Source: Rhodanobacter sp. DHB23
Lineage (GTDB): Bacteria > Pseudomonadota > Gammaproteobacteria > Xanthomonadales > Rhodanobacteraceae
Assembly: GCF_014842975.1 (NCBI RefSeq)
Contig: NZ_JACYXK010000021.1
Span: 1-64,000, forward strand
Direction: 5' to 3'
Length of the DNA stretch: 64,000 nucleotides
Shown piece by piece: positions 17,243 to 27,529 of this stretch. Under the pieces are notes generated by a model. It ran no database searches and was not told the DNA's origin. It worked only from the letters and a program-made list of their open reading frames with translations. The position numbers and the translations under genes are program-made. Positions within the stretch are counted from its first letter, which is position 1, and every line of letters starts with the position of its first letter.

Positions 17243-17893
17243 TCACTGCCGCGACAGCAACCGTCCGCCCATCACGGCATTCGCCGCGACCACGATGCCC
17301 ACCGCCAGCGCATGCGTGAGCAGGTCGGTGGCGGCCGCATCGTAGGCGTGGCAGATCTCCAGCAGGCAGGCCGAGGCGGAGGCGCTGGCCAGGCCCACCA
17401 GCAGCGCGGCCAGCAGCGGGCGCAGCGGGCAGGCGCGGCGCAACAGCCACACCAGCAGGGCTGACAGCGGGATCGAGAAGCCGATGATGAAGACGAGGCA
17501 GTCGGCGGACTGGTGCAACGTGGCGATGCTGGTGCCCGGCGCCAGCCAGGTGCGCAGGCAGCCCAGGCCGCTGGCACCGATCCACAACAGCGCGGGCGGC
17601 AGCGGCAACCAGGCCCAGGCGCGCGAGCGCCCCGGCACGGCCAGCGTGAACGCGGCCCAGGCCGCCGTGACCGCGGTCAGCACCGCACCGAGCGCGGCCC
17701 AGGCGAGATCCGGCGCGCCGGCCCAGCGGCGCAGCATGGGCGCATCGCCATAGTGCGCGAACAGCAGCACCGCGAACGCCGCGACCAGCGCCAGCCAGCC
17801 CGCGGTGCGCAGCCACGGCGGCAGCAGGCGCCGCACCGGCACCAGCTCGGCACCGAGCACGTCGATCAGGGCTTGGTGGCGTGGCTCGGACAT
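17243..17893 (-). CDS. nrsF: NrsF-type (DUF1109) membrane anti-sigma factor
   Basis: 216 residues with six predicted membrane helices and a short cytoplasmic N-terminus (MSEPRHQALIDVLGAELVPVRRL), the DUF1109/NrsF plan. In Caulobacter, NrsF holds SigF at the membrane and conserved cysteines sense heavy metals or oxidants. Here cysteines occur in or near helices (SGLGCLRTW, QSADCLVF, RRACPLR, ASACLLEICHAY), consistent with a redox or metal sensor. It starts five bases after the sigma gene's stop, so the pair is cotranscribed. The MITE lies immediately after its stop codon. Confidence 0.88.
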   Translation of the reverse strand: MSEPRHQALIDVLGAELVPVRRLLPPWLRTAGWLALVAAFAVLLFAHYGDAPMLRRWAGAPDLAWAALGAVLTAVTAAWAAFTLAVPGRSRAWAWLPLPPALLWIGASGLGCLRTWLAPGTSIATLHQSADCLVFIIGFSIPLSALLVWLLRRACPLRPLLAALLVGLASASASACLLEICHAYDAAATDLLTHALAVGIVVAANAVMGGRLLSRQ

Positions 17894-17898
17894 GGTGC

Positions 17899-18480
17899 TC
17901 AGGGATCTCCATTCAGGCGGCCGCGCAAGGCCTTCAGGGCGCGGTGCAGGTTCACTTTCAGCGCGCCGGTATTGCGGCCGGTCTGCGCGGCGGCTTCGGC
18001 CAGCGACTGCTCGCGCAGGCCGAGCTGTTCCACCGCCTCGCGCTGGCCGGGCGGCAGTTGCGCGATGGCTTCGCGCAGGCGGCGCGCCTGCTGGCGGCGC
18101 TCGGCATCGTCACTGGCGTCGTCGCGGTCGGGATGGCTGTCCAGCGCGAATTCGTCGTGCAGCTCGCGGCGTCCGCGCCGGCCCTGGCTGCGCAGCGTGT
18201 CGATCGCGCGGCGGCCGGCGATCGCGCCCAGCCAGGCGTCGTAGGAGCGCGCGGGATCGTAGGTGTGGCGTACGCGGTGTACCGTGAGCAGGGTTTCCTG
18301 AACCACGTCGTCCAGCGCGTCCGCACCCACGCCATGACGGCGCGCCACCGCGCGGACCAGCGCCACCGAATCGGCCAGCACGCGCTCGTAGGCACGCCGG
18401 TCGCCCGCCTGCGCGGCGGCCATCCACGCGGCGCGCCGGCGTTCGGCCTGTTCGTTGGCGCTGGCGGGCTCGGCGGACAC
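17899..18480 (-). CDS. sigF: ECF sigma factor, SigF type (partner of NrsF)
   Basis: Directs RNA polymerase to stress promoters when released from NrsF. Sigma region 2 is visible at AAWMAAAQAGDRRAYERVL ... ADALDDVVQETLLTVHRVRHTYDP ... YDAWLGAIAGRRAIDTLR and region 4 at LREAIAQLPPGQREAVEQLGLREQSLAEAA ... GALKVNLHRALKALR. The start is uncertain: the frame opens at a TTG (18546) with no ATG. I use the GTG at 18480, giving 193 residues, which fits ECF length; ATG 18423 would cut into region 2. A GTAACC-N16-CGAA promoter lies upstream (18583-18608), so the gene is probably autoregulated. Assignment to SigF rests on the NrsF partner and these promoters. Confidence 0.85.
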   Translation of the reverse strand: MSAEPASANEQAERRRAAWMAAAQAGDRRAYERVLADSVALVRAVARRHGVGADALDDVVQETLLTVHRVRHTYDPARSYDAWLGAIAGRRAIDTLRSQGRRGRRELHDEFALDSHPDRDDASDDAERRQQARRLREAIAQLPPGQREAVEQLGLREQSLAEAAAQTGRNTGALKVNLHRALKALRGRLNGDP

Positions 18481-18582
18481 GGAAACGCGGCAATCCGTTG
18501 GCGGGGCGAAGCCGCCATCCCATACCAAGCTGCCATCGGCGGTCAAGAGCGATTTGTCCCATGCTGCGGTTCCATCCGGCGA

Positions 18583-18608
18583 TTCGCCGCATCCATCGCC
18601 GCGGTTAC
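18583..18608 (-). promoter_or_regulatory. SigF-type ECF promoter for sigF-nrsF (GTAACC-N16-CGAA)
   Basis: Minus strand GTAACC (18608-18603), 16-base spacer, CGAA (18586-18583). It lies about 100 bases before the GTG start of sigF and predicts positive autoregulation. It is back to back with the dipZ promoter (18623-18648), only 14 bases apart. Confidence 0.75.
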
Positions 18609-18622
18609 CCGTATCGGGTGAT

Positions 18623-18648
18623 GTAACCGCCGGCCCGGCGGCAGCGAA
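18623..18648 (+). promoter_or_regulatory. SigF-type ECF promoter for dipZ-msrB (GTAACC-N16-CGAA)
   Basis: Plus strand GTAACC (18623-18628), 16-base spacer, CGAA (18645-18648). The dipZ ATG is 32 bases downstream, a normal leader. It is the divergent partner of the sigF promoter. Confidence 0.75.
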
Positions 18649-18680
18649 TCACCGGCACACACCCACACCGGACCACCATC

Positions 18681-20408
18681 ATGCTTCTGCTGATCCTTGC
18701 CTACCTTGGCGGCGTGCTGACCATCCTCAGCCCCTGCATCCTGCCGGTGCTGCCCTTCGTGTTCGCGCGCGCCGACCGCCCGTTCCTGAAGAGCGGCCTG
18801 CCGATGCTGGTCGGCATGGCGGCTACCTTCGCACTGGTCGCCACGCTGGCGGCAGTGGGCGGTGGCTGGGCGGTGCACGCGAACCAGTACGGCCGCGCCG
18901 TGGCACTGGTAGTGCTGGCCCTGCTCGGCCTCACCCTGCTGTCCAGCCATGTCGCCGAGTGGCTGACGCGGCCGTTCGTGGCGCTGGGCAACAAGCTCAG
19001 CCAGCGCACGGACGGCGATGGCGAATCGATCTGGGGCGCGGTGGGCCTGGGCATCGCCACCGGTCTGCTGTGGGCACCGTGCGCGGGGCCGATCCTCGGC
19101 CTGCTGCTGACCGGTGCCGCGCTCAAGGGCGCCAGCGTCACCACCACCCTGCTGCTGCTCACCTACGCGCTGGGCGCGGCGACTTCGCTGGCGCTGGCCC
19201 TGGCCGTGGGCGGACAGGTGTTCGCGGTGATGAAGCGTTCGCTGGGTACGGGCCAGTGGGTGCGCCGCGTGCTGGGCGTGCTGGTGCTGGTGGGCGTGGG
19301 CGCCATCGCGATGGGCGCGGACACCGGCCTGCTCACCCGCGTCTCGCTGGCCGGCACCAATCGCATCGAGCAGAAGCTGATCGACGCCGTGCGCCCGATG
19401 CCCGCCGCGGTGGCATCGCCCGCACCAAAGCCCGGCGAGGCATTGCCGGTGGAAGGCACGCTGCCTCCGCTGGCCGGCGCCACCGGCTGGATCAACAGCG
19501 GGCCGCTCACGCCGGTATCGCTGCACGGCAAGGTGGTGCTGGTGGATTTCTGGACCTACTCCTGCATCAACTGCCTGCGTTCGTTGCCCTATGTCGAAGC
19601 CTGGTACGACAAGTACAAGGACCACGGCCTGGTGGTGATCGGCGTGCACTCGCCCGAGTTCGCCTTCGAGAAGGACCCGGCCAACGTGCAGGCCGCCGTG
19701 CAGCGGCTGGGCGTGCGCTACCCGGTGGCGCTGGATTCCGATTACGCGATCTGGCAGGGCTTCAACAACGAATACTGGCCGGCGGAATACTTCATCGACA
19801 CGCAGGGCCGCATCCGCCACCACAGCTTCGGCGAAGGCGGCTACGCCGAAGACGAGGACGTGATCCGCAAGCTGCTGACCGAAGCCGGCAACGCCAACCT
19901 GCCCGGCGGCTACGTGCAACCCGATGCGAAGGGTGCGCAGGCAGCCATCTCCAACGACGACGACCGCTCGTCGGAAACCTACGTGGGTTATGCGCGTGCC
20001 GAAAACTTCGCCAGCGGCCAGGTTGCGCACGACGAAGCCTTCGACTACCACGCGCCCGCGCAACTCGCTTCCAACCAGTGGGCGCTCGCCGGCCGCTGGA
20101 TCGTGCAGCCACAGAGCGCTGCACTGGACATGGCCGGCGGCTCCGTCAGCTACCGCTTCCGTGGCCGCGACCTGCACCTGGTGCTCGGCCCGGGCAGTGA
20201 TGGCAAGCCGGTGCGCTTCCGCATCACGCTCGATGGCCACGCCCCCGGCGCCGACCACGGCATGGACACTGATGCCGACGGCAACGGCACCGTCACCGCG
20301 CAGCGCCTGTACCAGCTGGTGCGCCAGGCCCACGGCAACGGCGAACGCACGTTCACCATCACCTTCCTCGACGCCGGCGTGCACGCTTACGCATTCACGT
20401 TCGGCTGA
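18681..20408 (+). CDS. dipZ: DipZ-type fused thiol-disulfide transporter (CcdA membrane domain + TlpA thioredoxin domain)
   Basis: Carries reducing equivalents across the inner membrane. 575 residues: the membrane part (residues 1-230) has the CcdA cysteines, Cys19 in ILSPCILPVLPF and Cys134 in LLWAPCAGPILG. A periplasmic TlpA/AhpC-like thioredoxin domain follows (about 245-390) with Cys295-x-x-Cys298 (TYSCINCLRS). The C-terminal region (about 400-575) is a DipZ C-terminal beta domain ending in HAYAFTFG. The gene is followed by a REP hairpin and a periplasmic MsrB, the obvious client for the electrons. A SigF-type promoter sits 32 bases upstream of the start. Confidence 0.9.
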   Translation: MLLLILAYLGGVLTILSPCILPVLPFVFARADRPFLKSGLPMLVGMAATFALVATLAAVGGGWAVHANQYGRAVALVVLALLGLTLLSSHVAEWLTRPFVALGNKLSQRTDGDGESIWGAVGLGIATGLLWAPCAGPILGLLLTGAALKGASVTTTLLLLTYALGAATSLALALAVGGQVFAVMKRSLGTGQWVRRVLGVLVLVGVGAIAMGADTGLLTRVSLAGTNRIEQKLIDAVRPMPAAVASPAPKPGEALPVEGTLPPLAGATGWINSGPLTPVSLHGKVVLVDFWTYSCINCLRSLPYVEAWYDKYKDHGLVVIGVHSPEFAFEKDPANVQAAVQRLGVRYPVALDSDYAIWQGFNNEYWPAEYFIDTQGRIRHHSFGEGGYAEDEDVIRKLLTEAGNANLPGGYVQPDAKGAQAAISNDDDRSSETYVGYARAENFASGQVAHDEAFDYHAPAQLASNQWALAGRWIVQPQSAALDMAGGSVSYRFRGRDLHLVLGPGSDGKPVRFRITLDGHAPGADHGMDTDADGNGTVTAQRLYQLVRQAHGNGERTFTITFLDAGVHAYAFTFG

Positions 20409-20418
20409 ACACGCCCGA

Positions 20419-20491
20419 TGGGAGCGCACCCTGTGCGCGAATGCCCTGGCGCTTGATCGAAGCAAGAGCCATCGCGCACAAGGTGCTCCTA
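20419..20491. repeat. REP hairpin 2, between dipZ and msrB
   Basis: The left arm contains GGGAGCGCACCCTGTGCGCG and the right arm contains CGCGCACAAGGTGCTCCTAC, with several mismatches, separated by about 30 bases including CTTGATCGAAGC. It belongs to the same family as 4622, 34063 and 41935. As it lies inside a probable operon it may modulate msrB expression or stabilise the dipZ message 3' end. Confidence 0.75.
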
Positions 20492-20531
20492 CCGGGATCT
20501 TCCATTCGCATTCACGTCATCGGAGGCTGCC

Positions 20532-21149
20532 ATGTCCCGCATCGATGAATCCCTCGCGATGGATCGCCGCCGTTTCCTGCGCGCCGCGTTGAGCGGCGGC
20601 GCCCTGCTCGCGGTCGGCGGCAGCATTGCGCTACCCCGCCTGCTCGCCGCCGGTGCCGAAGACGGCCTGCCGGCGCTGGTCCACAGCGCACCCGGCGACG
20701 TGCTGCTGGAGTGCTACGCCGACGACGGCCACGATCTCGGCGCCTGCCACGTCCAGCGGCTGGTGCTCACAGACGCGCAATGGCGCTCCCGCCTGTCACC
20801 GCTGGCTTTCGAAGTGATGCGCCGCGCCGGCACCGAACGCGCCTTCAGCGGCCCGCACGAACGCCCCGCGCAACCCGGCCTCTTCCGCTGCGTCGCCTGC
20901 GCCACCGCACTCTACGACGCCGCCACCGAATTCGACTCCGGCACCGGCTGGCCCAGCTTCTGGCGCCCCATCGCGAAACGCAACGTGGTCGAAACCCGCG
21001 ACGACAGCTTCGGCATGGAGCGCATCGCGATCAGCTGCGCCGGCTGCGACAGCCACCTCGGCCACGTGTTCGACGACGGGCCGCAGCCGACGGGGCTGCG
21101 CTATTGCATGAACTCGGTGGCGCTGCGGTTCGTGGCGCGGACAGGGTGA
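20532..21149 (+). CDS. msrB: Periplasmic peptide-methionine (R)-S-oxide reductase MsrB with Tat signal
   Basis: Reduces methionine-R-sulfoxide in proteins. 205 residues. The N-terminus has a twin-arginine signal (MDRRRFLRAAL, residues 10-20, then a hydrophobic stretch to about 40), so the enzyme is exported folded. The MsrB core holds zinc cysteines 120, 123, 169 and 172, the GTGWPSFWRP motif, HLGHVFDDGP, and the catalytic Cys192 in RYCMNS. No second recycling cysteine is obvious apart from Cys61/72, so an external reductant is needed. The upstream DipZ could supply it. Together they form a periplasmic protein-repair pair under the SigF-type promoter. Confidence 0.92.
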   Translation: MSRIDESLAMDRRRFLRAALSGGALLAVGGSIALPRLLAAGAEDGLPALVHSAPGDVLLECYADDGHDLGACHVQRLVLTDAQWRSRLSPLAFEVMRRAGTERAFSGPHERPAQPGLFRCVACATALYDAATEFDSGTGWPSFWRPIAKRNVVETRDDSFGMERIAISCAGCDSHLGHVFDDGPQPTGLRYCMNSVALRFVARTG

Positions 21150-21230
21150 GCGTACGTGGCTTGACGCCACTCTGACGCAACCTGACGATGGCCGCATGGC
21201 CCCATGCATTCGGCCCCGGCGCAAACCTGC

Positions 21231-21680
21231 ATGAAACAGATCCTGCTTGTATTGCCATTCCTTGTGGCGGCCTGCGCAACTTCGCCTGGCCACCAGGATG
21301 ACCTGGCGTCCCAAGTTTCAGGCCTGGTCGACCAGACCACCGAGAAAAACACGGAACAAACGGCATTCGCCGCACTGGAGACATTGGGGTCGCCCGGAGT
21401 GCCCTACATGATCGGCCACCTGGACGACATGCGGCCCTTGCCCGAGCGCGACATCAGCCTGGCGAATACTTCGCCAGATGCCTTCGAAGGCATGCGCCAC
21501 TATTCCCCGGAGACTGTTCACGACGCGCTCGCCGCCATCCTCAATCAAATCACTGGCCAGAGCTTCATCGCCGTGTACAACGGCGCGTCGCCGAGCGAGC
21601 GACAGATCGATACGGATCGTTGGCGGAGTTGGTGTGCAGCCAATTTCCCGACGAAAGCTGCCGCTTGTCACGCAAGATGA
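21231..21680 (+). CDS. Hypothetical lipoprotein
   Basis: 149 residues, not recognised. ATG 21231 starts a lipoprotein signal (MKQILLVLPFLVAACATS, lipobox LVAAC), which decides the start over the upstream ATG at 21204. The mature part is mainly helical (EQTAFAALETLGSPGVPYMIGHL, then FEGMRHYSPETVHDALAAILNQITG) and ends with RWRSWCAANFPTKAAACHAR, where two cysteines may pair. The alternation resembles a HEAT-like or immunity-type helical fold, but this is a guess. Base composition is less GC-rich than the neighbours, which may indicate later acquisition. It is an orphan between msrB and convergent nadD. Confidence 0.7.
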   Translation: MKQILLVLPFLVAACATSPGHQDDLASQVSGLVDQTTEKNTEQTAFAALETLGSPGVPYMIGHLDDMRPLPERDISLANTSPDAFEGMRHYSPETVHDALAAILNQITGQSFIAVYNGASPSERQIDTDRWRSWCAANFPTKAAACHAR

Positions 21681-21748
21681 TTCCTGACCATGCGGTTACG
21701 GCAAAAACCACGCAACCTGTCTTTCACCGCGTACTCGGCGACAACGCT

Positions 21749-22387
21749 TCAACGCCGGTAAGGCTGCAACAACGCCGGGTCATCGAACAACCCGCCCGGC
21801 AACAGGTAGCGCGGATCGCGCCCCTCGGCGAGCAGCTCGCGGATGCGGGTGGCGGAGACTTCGAGCGGCGTCACCGCGAGTTCGATCAACTTGCCGCAGG
21901 ACGCCGTGCGCAGCGCCGCCACGTCATCGACGCGTCTGGAGGCGGCTTCCCTCGCCAGCGCCTCGGGAAGCACGGCGTCCACGCCGGGCCGGCTCAGCAC
22001 GCCGATGTGGGCGCAATCGAACAGCTCGCGCCAGCGATGCCAGCCCGGCAAACCCGCGAAGGCATCGGCGCCCAGCAACAGCACCAGCGGCCGTTCGCCC
22101 TGCTCATCGCGCAGTTCGCGCAAGGTGTCGATGGTGTACGAAGGCCCCTCGCGACCCAGTTCGCGTGCATCCAGCGCCAGCCGCGACTGCCCCGCCAGCG
22201 CCACGCGCAGCATCGCCACGCGCTCGGCCGCCGAGGCCAGCGGTGCGGGCCGGTGCGGCGGCACGTTCGCCGGCATCAGCCGCACTTCCGCATCCAGCAG
22301 CTCCGCCGCTTCCCACGCCACGGAAAGATGGCCGATGTGGATGGGGTCGAAGGTGCCGCCGAAGATGGCGAGTGGGCGCGAGCTCAT
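21749..22387 (-). CDS. nadD: Nicotinate-nucleotide adenylyltransferase
   Basis: Converts nicotinate mononucleotide and ATP to deamido-NAD, the essential adenylation step of NAD synthesis. 212 residues. The nucleotidyltransferase motif is GGTFDPIHIGHLSVAWEA (residues about 9-26), and the C-terminal ISSTxIR-type motif is LEVSATRIRELLAEGRDPRYLLP. Start ATG 22387 (MSSRPLAIFGG) or ATG 22393, two codons earlier; the longer frame to 22528 translates a repeat island. nadD is normally followed by rsfS, but here the next gene downstream on this strand is far away. Confidence 0.95.
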   Translation of the reverse strand: MSSRPLAIFGGTFDPIHIGHLSVAWEAAELLDAEVRLMPANVPPHRPAPLASAAERVAMLRVALAGQSRLALDARELGREGPSYTIDTLRELRDEQGERPLVLLLGADAFAGLPGWHRWRELFDCAHIGVLSRPGVDAVLPEALAREAASRRVDDVAALRTASCGKLIELAVTPLEVSATRIRELLAEGRDPRYLLPGGLFDDPALLQPYRR

Positions 22388-22435
22388 GGCCATGCCCCGG
22401 TGCCTGCAAGCGGTCTGTTGCTTGCGAAAGAGCAG

Positions 22436-22560
22436 AAGCAAAGGCCCCTCTCCCCCGGCCCCTCTCCCGCAGGCGGGAGAGGGGAGACGAGAGGTTGTCG
22501 CGAGTACCGGCTCTTCACCCCGACCCACTCCCCGGCGGGGAGTGGGGGTAAAGCGGGCAG
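22436..22560. repeat. CTCTCCC/GGGAGAG repeat island between holA and nadD
   Basis: Two palindromes, CCCCTCTCCCGCAGGCGGGA (about 22460-22479 with its GAGGGG continuation) and CACTCCCCGGCGGGGAGTG (about 22526-22544). It fills the 181-base gap between the two genes. Same family as the other islands. Confidence 0.65.
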
Positions 22561-22568
22561 GACGCGAG

Positions 22569-23585
22569 TCATGCCAGCGTCCGCGCCATCCGCGGCTCGG
22601 CCATCGCCGCGATCAGGCGCTCGGCCTCGCGCCAAGGCTCGCCCTGCTCACGCCCCTTGGCGATGCGGTCGATGCGCGAAGCGCGGGCGAGGCAGGCCAG
22701 CCAGTGTTCGCGCGGCGCGCGGCGCAGCGCCTTGCGGAACAGTTGCTCGCGCGCCGGCCACAGGCGCTCGGCGCGCGCCTGCGCGGCGAGGTCCGGCGCG
22801 TTGGCGAGGCGCAGGGCCAACTGCAGTTGGTTCACCAGCCAGCCCATCATGGCGATCAACTCGTCGCCCTCGGCACGCAGGCCGGCGAGGATGCGCAGCG
22901 CGCGCGCGCCTTCGCCCGCCAGCGCGGCATCGGTGAGCTTGAACACGTCGTAGCGGGCGCTGTCGGCGACCAGGCTTTCCATCGCATCGGCATCGATGCG
23001 GCTGCTGTCGCCAGCACGCAGCACGGCGAGCTTGTCCACTTCCTGCGCGGCGGCGAGCAGGTTGCCTTCGACGCGCTCGGCCAGCAGCGCCGCGGCGTCG
23101 GGCGTGGCGGAGAGGCCGCGCGAAGCGAGCCGCGCGCCGATCCAGGCCGCCCATTCGTTGGGCCGCGGGGCGTTGAACACCACCATGGTGCCGGCGGCGT
23201 CGAGCTTCTTGCTCCAGGCGCCGTCGTGCTTGCTGCTCCACTCCATCGCGGTGATCAGCAGGGTGACGTCGGGCGGCGGGTCGGCGCAGAACTCGGTGAT
23301 CGCCCTGGCGCCGTCCACGCCGGGGCGTCCGGTGGGCAGGCGCAGGTCGAGCAGGCGGCGCGTGGCAAACAGCGACATGCCGGCGGCGGCACGGGCGAGA
23401 TCGTCCCAGTCGAAATGCTGGCCGGCTTCAAGTACCTCGCGCTCGGCGTAGCCGAGCTTTTTCGCCTGCGCACGCAGCGCGTCGGCGGCTTCCAGCACCA
23501 GCAGTTCCTCGCCCGCCAGCAGGTAGACCGGCGCCAACCGGTCGCCGGCCAGCGCCTTCTGCCATTGCGCGGGGGCGAGCGGCAT
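22569..23585 (-). CDS. holA: DNA polymerase III subunit delta (clamp loader)
   Basis: Delta subunit of the replicative clamp loader; opens the beta clamp. 338 residues, family length 330-345. N-terminal AAA+-like domain LAPVYLLAGEELLVLEAADALRAQA (residues about 17-42), then GMSLFATRRLLDLRLPTGRPGVDGARAI, which includes the clamp-binding Leu-Phe region, and a helical C-terminal collar. Its ATG shares one base with the lptE stop (TGATG at 23583-23587), so translation is coupled. Part of the conserved leuS-lptE-holA-nadD series. Confidence 0.95.
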   Translation of the reverse strand: MPLAPAQWQKALAGDRLAPVYLLAGEELLVLEAADALRAQAKKLGYAEREVLEAGQHFDWDDLARAAAGMSLFATRRLLDLRLPTGRPGVDGARAITEFCADPPPDVTLLITAMEWSSKHDGAWSKKLDAAGTMVVFNAPRPNEWAAWIGARLASRGLSATPDAAALLAERVEGNLLAAAQEVDKLAVLRAGDSSRIDADAMESLVADSARYDVFKLTDAALAGEGARALRILAGLRAEGDELIAMMGWLVNQLQLALRLANAPDLAAQARAERLWPAREQLFRKALRRAPREHWLACLARASRIDRIAKGREQGEPWREAERLIAAMAEPRMARTLA

Positions 23586-24121
23586 CAGGACTTGCCGGTG
23601 CTGCCGGACGCCGGCGCGGCCTGCGGGTGCCGGGCGGCGGCTTCGAGGCGGAACATGATGGCCTGCACCGTGTCGTCGACCAGGCTGGCCTGGAGCTGCT
23701 GCACTTCCGCGGCGTTGCCCACGGTGTCGGTGGAGTCGTAGCTGTATTCGTGCTGCAGGTCGATCCTCTGGTGCGGCACCAGGGTCGTGCCGTCGCCGCC
23801 GGCGAGGTCGAACTCGGTGTGCATGCGCACCGCGTATTCGGTAATGCGCACGTAACCGCCCTGGGTCAGCGACTGCGTGCCGAACGACGCCACCGGCACG
23901 CGCAGCTCCGCGATGCCGGGACCGCCGTTGTCCTCGACCGTGACATGGGCGTTCTCCAGCGCGCGGCTCAGCTTGCGCTGCAGGTCGCCGTTGCCGTTGA
24001 CCGTGAGGTGCACGCGGCTCATCGCCGGCGGCAGCGCGGCACTGCGGCGCAGGTGGAAGCCGCAGGCGGAGAGCGCGAGGGCTGCGGCGGCGAGCGGCAC
24101 GGCACGGAGCATGCGGTTCAT
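23585..24121 (-). CDS. lptE: LPS-assembly lipoprotein LptE
   Basis: Outer-membrane lipoprotein that plugs LptD and helps insert lipopolysaccharide. 178 residues. The signal is MNRMLRAVPLAAAALALSACGFHLR with lipobox LSAC; the mature start CGFHLRRSAALPPAM is the LptE hallmark. ATG 24121 has AGGA eight bases upstream; ATG 24130, three codons earlier, overlaps the leuS stop as ATGA and is the alternative. The gene lies directly after leuS and couples to holA by TGATG. The C-terminal 20 residues (AAARHPQAAPASGSTGKS) are disordered. Confidence 0.93.
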   Translation of the reverse strand: MNRMLRAVPLAAAALALSACGFHLRRSAALPPAMSRVHLTVNGNGDLQRKLSRALENAHVTVEDNGGPGIAELRVPVASFGTQSLTQGGYVRITEYAVRMHTEFDLAGGDGTTLVPHQRIDLQHEYSYDSTDTVGNAAEVQQLQASLVDDTVQAIMFRLEAAARHPQAAPASGSTGKS

Positions 24122-24126
24122 GGGTT

Positions 24127-26883
<2,757 letters not shown>

Positions 26884-26920
26884 TTAGCAGAATGACCGCC
26901 GTTTCCCGCCGGCGGCGGCC

Positions 26921-27529
26921 TCAATCGGCGGGACAGGTTGGCCGGTTGCCGGCCTCGTAGGCCCGTGCCGCACCGGCGATGTCGCGGGCCAGCGCGGCCA
27001 GCGCCCGCTGGTGGCCGCCCACCAGCGCGTCATAGCCGGCGCCGACCCGCTCGCTGGCCATGCTGACGCAGGAAAACGCCTCCTGCCCGCCGGAAGTACC
27101 GGCAAGGCGCAGGCTCCAGGCCGCCTCGACCAGGGCATGGTCGCCAGGCACCGATTCGAAGCGGCGCACGTCCAGCGTGATGCGCAGGCGCGGCTGGCCG
27201 TTGCCTGGCAGGCCGCCCACATCCGCCACGCCCAGCAGACCGGCCAGGTCGGCGGACAGCGCGCCGCGGATCTCGTCGCCCAGCGGGGCGATCCAGCGCT
27301 GGCCATCAAGTGGCTGCATGCCCTGCCCGCCCGTGCGCACCACCAACTGCGGCACGTCGACCTGGGCGGGCACGCCCACCGGCGCCAGTTCGAACGGATA
27401 CGGCGCGGGCGCGATGCGCACGGCGGGGCCGCCCTGCGTCGTCAACGTGTAGTAGTGCATCGGCGCGGAGGCACAGCCGGCAAGGCCCAGCGCGAGCGCG
27501 CCGGCGAGTGTCCAATGGCGCAGGCTCAT
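26921..27529 (-). CDS. pqiC: PqiC-type ABC transport auxiliary lipoprotein
   Basis: Outer-membrane lipoprotein partner of the PqiB needle. 202 residues. Signal MSLRHWTLAGALALGLAGCAS with lipobox LAGC. The mature part begins with the family hallmark MHYYTL, then VGVPAQVDVPQLVVR and the later RITLDVRRFE, the ABC-trans-aux fold. The ATG overlaps the pqiB stop (ATGA at 27526-27529), so it is the last gene of the pqiA1-A2-B-C transcript. Confidence 0.9.
   Translation of the reverse strand: MSLRHWTLAGALALGLAGCASAPMHYYTLTTQGGPAVRIAPAPYPFELAPVGVPAQVDVPQLVVRTGGQGMQPLDGQRWIAPLGDEIRGALSADLAGLLGVADVGGLPGNGQPRLRITLDVRRFESVPGDHALVEAAWSLRLAGTSGGQEAFSCVSMASERVGAGYDALVGGHQRALAALARDIAGAARAYEAGNRPTCPAD

Noticed and set aside
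16974-17912. Minus-strand frame running from sigF/nrsF through the MITE
   Set aside because: It is out of frame with nrsF, has no ribosome site, and its last part is the MITE core and terminal repeat. No transposase motifs are found in it.
18423-18546. TTG at 18546 or ATG at 18423 as the sigF start
   Set aside because: The TTG adds 22 residues with no family similarity, and the ATG trims sigma region 2; the GTG at 18480 gives the best length, although this is not proven.
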